Source: Strigops habroptila
Lineage: Eukaryota > Chordata > Aves > Psittaciformes > Psittacidae
DNA length: 64,000 nucleotides
Assembly: GCF_004027225.2 (NCBI RefSeq)
Contig: NC_044291.2
Location: forward strand, 9,222,707-9,286,706
Direction: 5' to 3'
The notes under the pieces are model-generated. The model was not told the origin of the DNA, did not search any database, and worked only from the letters and a program-made list of their open reading frames with translations. This document shows, piece after piece, positions 52,815 to 64,000 of this stretch. How positions within the stretch are numbered: position 1 is the stretch's first letter; every line of letters starts with the position of its first letter. The translations under genes were made by a program, and so were the position numbers.

Positions 52815-53483
52815 GCGTGCTGCAGCACCCCCCTACCCTTGCAGAAGGAGGAGGAGGAGGATGGTGTCCCCCTTCATCAGCATCTCCGCACTGGATGCTC
52901 CCTGCCCTGGGGGCACTGGGACTGGAGGCATCTCCGTGGGGTCCTGGCTCCCGTCTCCATCCTGCTTGCCTTAGACCCTCTGCACCACTTTGTCCACTTC
53001 CAGGACCAGCCACGCTGCAAGAGTTGAGGCAAGGCAGGGGCAGAGAGACCTGCAGCATCCCGTGAGACACAGCCCCAGGGGGGTCACACCATCTCCTGGC
53101 ACCAATGGGGCAACCTCCTGTCCCCCAGGGCAGACACCCCCCTGAGCTGAGCACTGCTGGGGCTGCTCTGGCTTTGTGTAGGTCCTACCACAACACAGGT
53201 AGAGCCCCTACTGGCAGCTGTGTTTACCTCTATGCCTGCATAGGCAGAAATACATATAATTCCCTAATTCAATCCCTTTCCCAGCCTTTAGGCTTCTTTG
53301 GGGGGGTCATGCCCAAGCTTTGACCCGGGTGCCCCCCTCCACCCTCTGCTCTGCCCTTGGACTTGAACCCAGCTGGGTTTTCCTTGGAAAAACTCTTCTT
53401 TTTGTGATTTTATGTGAATTTATTCTCCTTTAAGGTAGCTAGAACCAGCTAAATCACTCTGTAAGGGTTGATTGATGGTGTAT

Positions 53484-53674
53484 CATGTGTGTGTATGTAT
53501 ATGTATCTATATATAGATACAGCATATCTAGATATGTATCTATAGATATATAGATGTGTGTCTATATGGTATATAGAGATATGTTTCTATATATAGGTAT
53601 AGTATATATAGATATGTATCTGTAGCTATAGTATATATAGATATGCATCTATATATAGATACATATATATATGT
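53484..53674. repeat. (TATAGATA)-type AT-rich repeat in the AKNA 3' UTR
   Basis: Imperfect TATATAGATA and TATGTATCTATA units, with self-complementary segments that could fold in RNA. Confidence 0.85.
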
Positions 53675-53923
53675 TCTGATTTTAATTTCAAGCATAATCC
53701 TTAGGGCATTTTTATGGGGGTTTTTTGGCCGCTCCTGGCTGTGGCCACCCCCTGTGTCATCCTGACAGAAAAAGAGAAGGATTTGGGGTGTTCCTTGGGA
53801 TTCCCAGGGGATCAGGGCTGCTAGAGTTAAAAATCCCCCTGTGGGACCGAGGCAGGGGAAGGATCCAGCCCTGAGGGGGTCAGCAGGGCACCTGTATCTC
53901 CAGCCTGGTGTTGTAAGGAGTTA

Positions 53924-54071
53924 ATCATGGAATGATTTGGGTTGAAGGGAGCTTAAAGCTCCTCCAGTTCCAACCCCCTGCCACGGGCAGGGACACCTTC
54001 CACTAGAGCAGGTTGCTCCAAGCCCCTGTGTCCAACCTGGCCTTGAACACTGCCAGGGATGGGGCAGCCAC
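53924..54071 (-). mobile_element. CR1 3' fragment inside the AKNA 3' UTR
   Basis: An antisense 148-bp copy from ATCATGGAATGATTTGG to GATGGGGCAGCCAC. Confidence 0.9.
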
Positions 54072-54733
54072 TTCTCTGCCTGTTTTTAGTGAAAGGCTGT
54101 GGTTGGAGCAGCCCTTGGAGAGGACACAGCACCTCAGGGTGCTCCTCACCCCACAAACCCCGGGGGGACCCTCGAGCTGCACCCACCAGCACCCCATGGG
54201 TCCAGCCAACCCCTCTGCTCCACCCCAAGCATCTCAGCCTGCGGGAGCCCCTGGCTGTGTTTATAGGTAGGACCTACATGAAGTGCCCATGTCCGAGCTG
54301 TTTGTGGCTGTACAAAGCCCCGCCTTTGGAGGAGGGGGCATCACTGATGGCCCCAGTGAGTTACTCAGGTCTAGAGCCTCCCCAAAGCCACCGAGCCCAG
54401 ACCTTGCAACCAGCCCAGGTGGGCTGGTGATGGGCTGGGAATGGGGGGTCCCAATACTGTGTTTTGAGGCGGGGGGGGGGGGGAGTTGTGACACACAGAG
54501 GGGATTTTAAAGAGGATTTACGTGTCTTTGGTTGCATCTGCTTATCCCTGTGTCTCAAGTGACTCCAGTCCAGCCGGGAAGCACGCAGGGATCACACAAC
54601 CATATCCAACTATCCCAAATGCACCAGCCAGGAGCAAAGATGATGTTTTTTTACCATATCTCCGATTTTGTAAGGACAAGCAGAGCCCTTTGGCTGCTAT
54701 TTTGTACTAAGAGAATCACCTATTTTTGAACAA

Positions 54734-54739
54734 AATAAA
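54734..54739 (+). terminator. AKNA: AKNA polyadenylation signal
   Basis: AATAAA about 1.9 kb after the stop codon, followed by a TTGGTTGC, TTTGTGG GT-rich stretch. Confidence 0.8.
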
Positions 54740-54899
54740 GGCAGTTGGTTGCTTTGTGGCTTTTCCTTCCTTTCCAAAGCTGGTTCTTGGGTGAAGTTTG
54801 GCATCACCGCACCAGGATCTTTCCCTTTGGAAGCATCTGAGGTTGGGTGAGGAGATTTCCCTGTCCCCCTCAGCAAGAGGCACGGCACAGGCAGGTTGC

Positions 54900-56330
54900 A
54901 CTAGGGATGGAGATCGCTTTTATTGAGTCACTCGAGTGCTTTAGTACAGAAGAACAGATATACAGAGATGATACATGTTTGTGCTTCAACACTTTCCAAC
55001 ATTTAGATTCCAGTAATTTCAAGGTAAACAAGTTCCAAGACAGACTAATTTATTTTTTTTTTTAAGTTTTCCTTTTTGATAAATTATTTTTTATATAAAT
55101 AACTGTTAACAGAAAAAATAATAATAATAATGTCCAACATACAATATCCTGAAGCATTTGCATTGCTAAAACCAAGAAGGAACTCAAACAGGGCGGGAGG
55201 ACCAAGGAGGAACCAACAAATATCAGTGCAATGATACAGCCTTTGCCCTAAAAATATATATTTAACTTTATGGGCAAGGAATAGAAGGGGAAGGAAAGGA
55301 TTTGAGGGGGGGAACCACCAACGAGGCAAGAAAGAGAGATTTAGGGGAGGGAAAAGGGGGGTCACAGCCTTCAAGAACAAAACGATGGACCCCAAAATAT
55401 TGCAGTGCACCTAATGGCAGGGGAAAGAGAGGGGGGCAATAAAAACCAACTAAAAACCCGAGGTTTGGGTAAATCACTATACACCAAGCTTGTAAGAACA
55501 TCACAGACACAGTCATTAATATACACAGAGTCTGGGGGGGGCCTCGGGGTGATGGCACGCTCAGGGATGCTTCACCATGGGATGACACAAGGAGCCGGGC
55601 ACGGGAGCGCCGACTTCCATGGGGATGGATGGGAGGGAGGTCTATATGTAAAAATCCAGGGGTTCTTTTGTATATATATCTCTTTCTATATATAGAGAGA
55701 CCCAGAGAAGGGGGGGCTGCAGCAGGGCAGAGGAGCAGCCATACAAGCAAACAGGCCCCATCTCCAGGTTTTGACCATTTTGGTCCCTTTTCATATGGGA
55801 ATTGCCACAGCGTGAAGCATCTCAGGTACGCTCTGATACCCAGCCCCCCCGTGCCAGATGTCGGCGTGCACATCTGGCAGGAGCACCCACCACCCCATAA
55901 CAACAAGGGACAGGCAGAGCCGAGCCCAGCCTTGCACAGAGGCTGGAGCCATGGGGGGTTGTCCATCCATCCTTCCATCCACATGGAACCACATTCCCTG
56001 GAGGAGCGTTAGGAAAAAGGCCAGCAATGGGCGGATGGGTCGCTCAGTACCGAGCTCCTGGGTGTTTCTAATAGCTGCAGCTACAAATAGAGAGAGAATT
56101 TGTGTTCTTTTCCTCTTTTCAACGCAACGCATCGGGTTTAATGTATTTCTTTTCGGCTGTTGTCCCCTCCCTGTGGATAAAATGAGATTGGGAAAGCGGT
56201 GGGAGCGGAAAGGGGGAGATCAACACAAGAACAAGATTGAAAGCCGGGCCGGGGCCGGGGCTGGGTGCTGGTTGCACCCAGGGGAAAGGTTGGATTCGGC
56301 ATCGAGTGGTGGCGGCGGCGGCGCTTCCTT
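54900..56330 (-). other. STXBP1: STXBP1 3' UTR
   Basis: About 1.4 kb from the stop of the short isoform to just beyond the poly(A) signal. It includes AT-rich segments (55040-55135, an ATT repeat) and a TATATA stretch near 55665-55700. No CR1 is present. Confidence 0.8.
54919..54924 (-). terminator. STXBP1: STXBP1 polyadenylation signal
   Basis: AATAAA on the minus strand (TTTATT on plus). Another TTTATT near 55050 could give a shorter UTR. Confidence 0.8.

Positions 56331-64000
<7,670 letters not shown>

Larger units (their letters stand above)
52815..54755 (+). other. AKNA: AKNA 3' UTR
   Basis: About 1.9 kb from the stop codon to just past the only AATAAA (54734). It contains an AT-rich tandem repeat and an antisense CR1 tail. 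A poly-G tract lies near 54471. UTR extent is inferred from the signal. Confidence 0.75.

Overview
This window is nuclear DNA from a bird. It holds about 31 copies of the 3' end of the avian CR1 LINE, and some keep the typical ATTCTATG end repeats. The genes have vertebrate exon/intron structure and split codons, and their proteins match vertebrate families closely. The GC-rich sequence, the very short AKNA introns and the tight gene spacing suggest a microchromosome; in chicken the equivalent genes lie on chromosome 17. I cannot name the species. The CR1 subfamily looks like the kind common in Neoaves, which is a weak inference.

Three protein genes are present. (1) WHRN (whirlin), + strand, lies at 2876-37157, and its poly(A) signal is at 37691. 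The 5' exons, with the first harmonin-N-like domain and most of PDZ1, lie before the window. Twelve coding exons here carry the end of PDZ1, PDZ2, the second harmonin-N-like domain, a 33-nt microexon, the proline-rich region and PDZ3. A run of 12 C at 32428-32439 breaks the frame by one base and is most likely a sequencing or assembly error. (2) AKNA (AT-hook/centrosomal protein), + strand, appears complete. It has a CpG-rich promoter and non-coding first exon at about 38080-38414, 21 coding exons from 43797 to 52814 (1267 residues) and a 1.9-kb 3' UTR. (3) STXBP1 (Munc18-1), - strand, runs from the right edge (about residue 154) to a stop at 56331. Both known alternative C-terminal exons are present, and the 3' UTR reaches about 54900.

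Layout: 1-37.7 kb is WHRN, mostly introns filled with CR1 tails. From 37.7 to 38.1 kb is C-rich minisatellite, followed by the AKNA promoter. From 38.4 to 43.7 kb is AKNA intron 1, and 43.7-54.7 kb holds the AKNA exons and 3' UTR. AKNA and STXBP1 meet tail to tail, with poly(A) signals about 180 bp apart, and STXBP1 fills 54.9-64 kb.

The three genes do not form one pathway. Whirlin is a stereocilia and photoreceptor scaffold. AKNA is a microtubule-organising and lymphoid protein. Munc18-1 is the SM protein of synaptic vesicle fusion. WHRN-AKNA order and orientation match mammals, whereas AKNA-STXBP1 adjacency does not match human, where the two lie in 9q32 and 9q34.

No undescribed biological system was found. 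The observations most worth following up are the conserved WHRN microexon, the poly-C frame break, four NAGNAG acceptors plus a GC-AG intron in AKNA, the missing canonical AT-hook core in AKNA, paired minisatellites flanking the WHRN 3' end, and a 35-nt GATA-containing palindrome in a WHRN intron.
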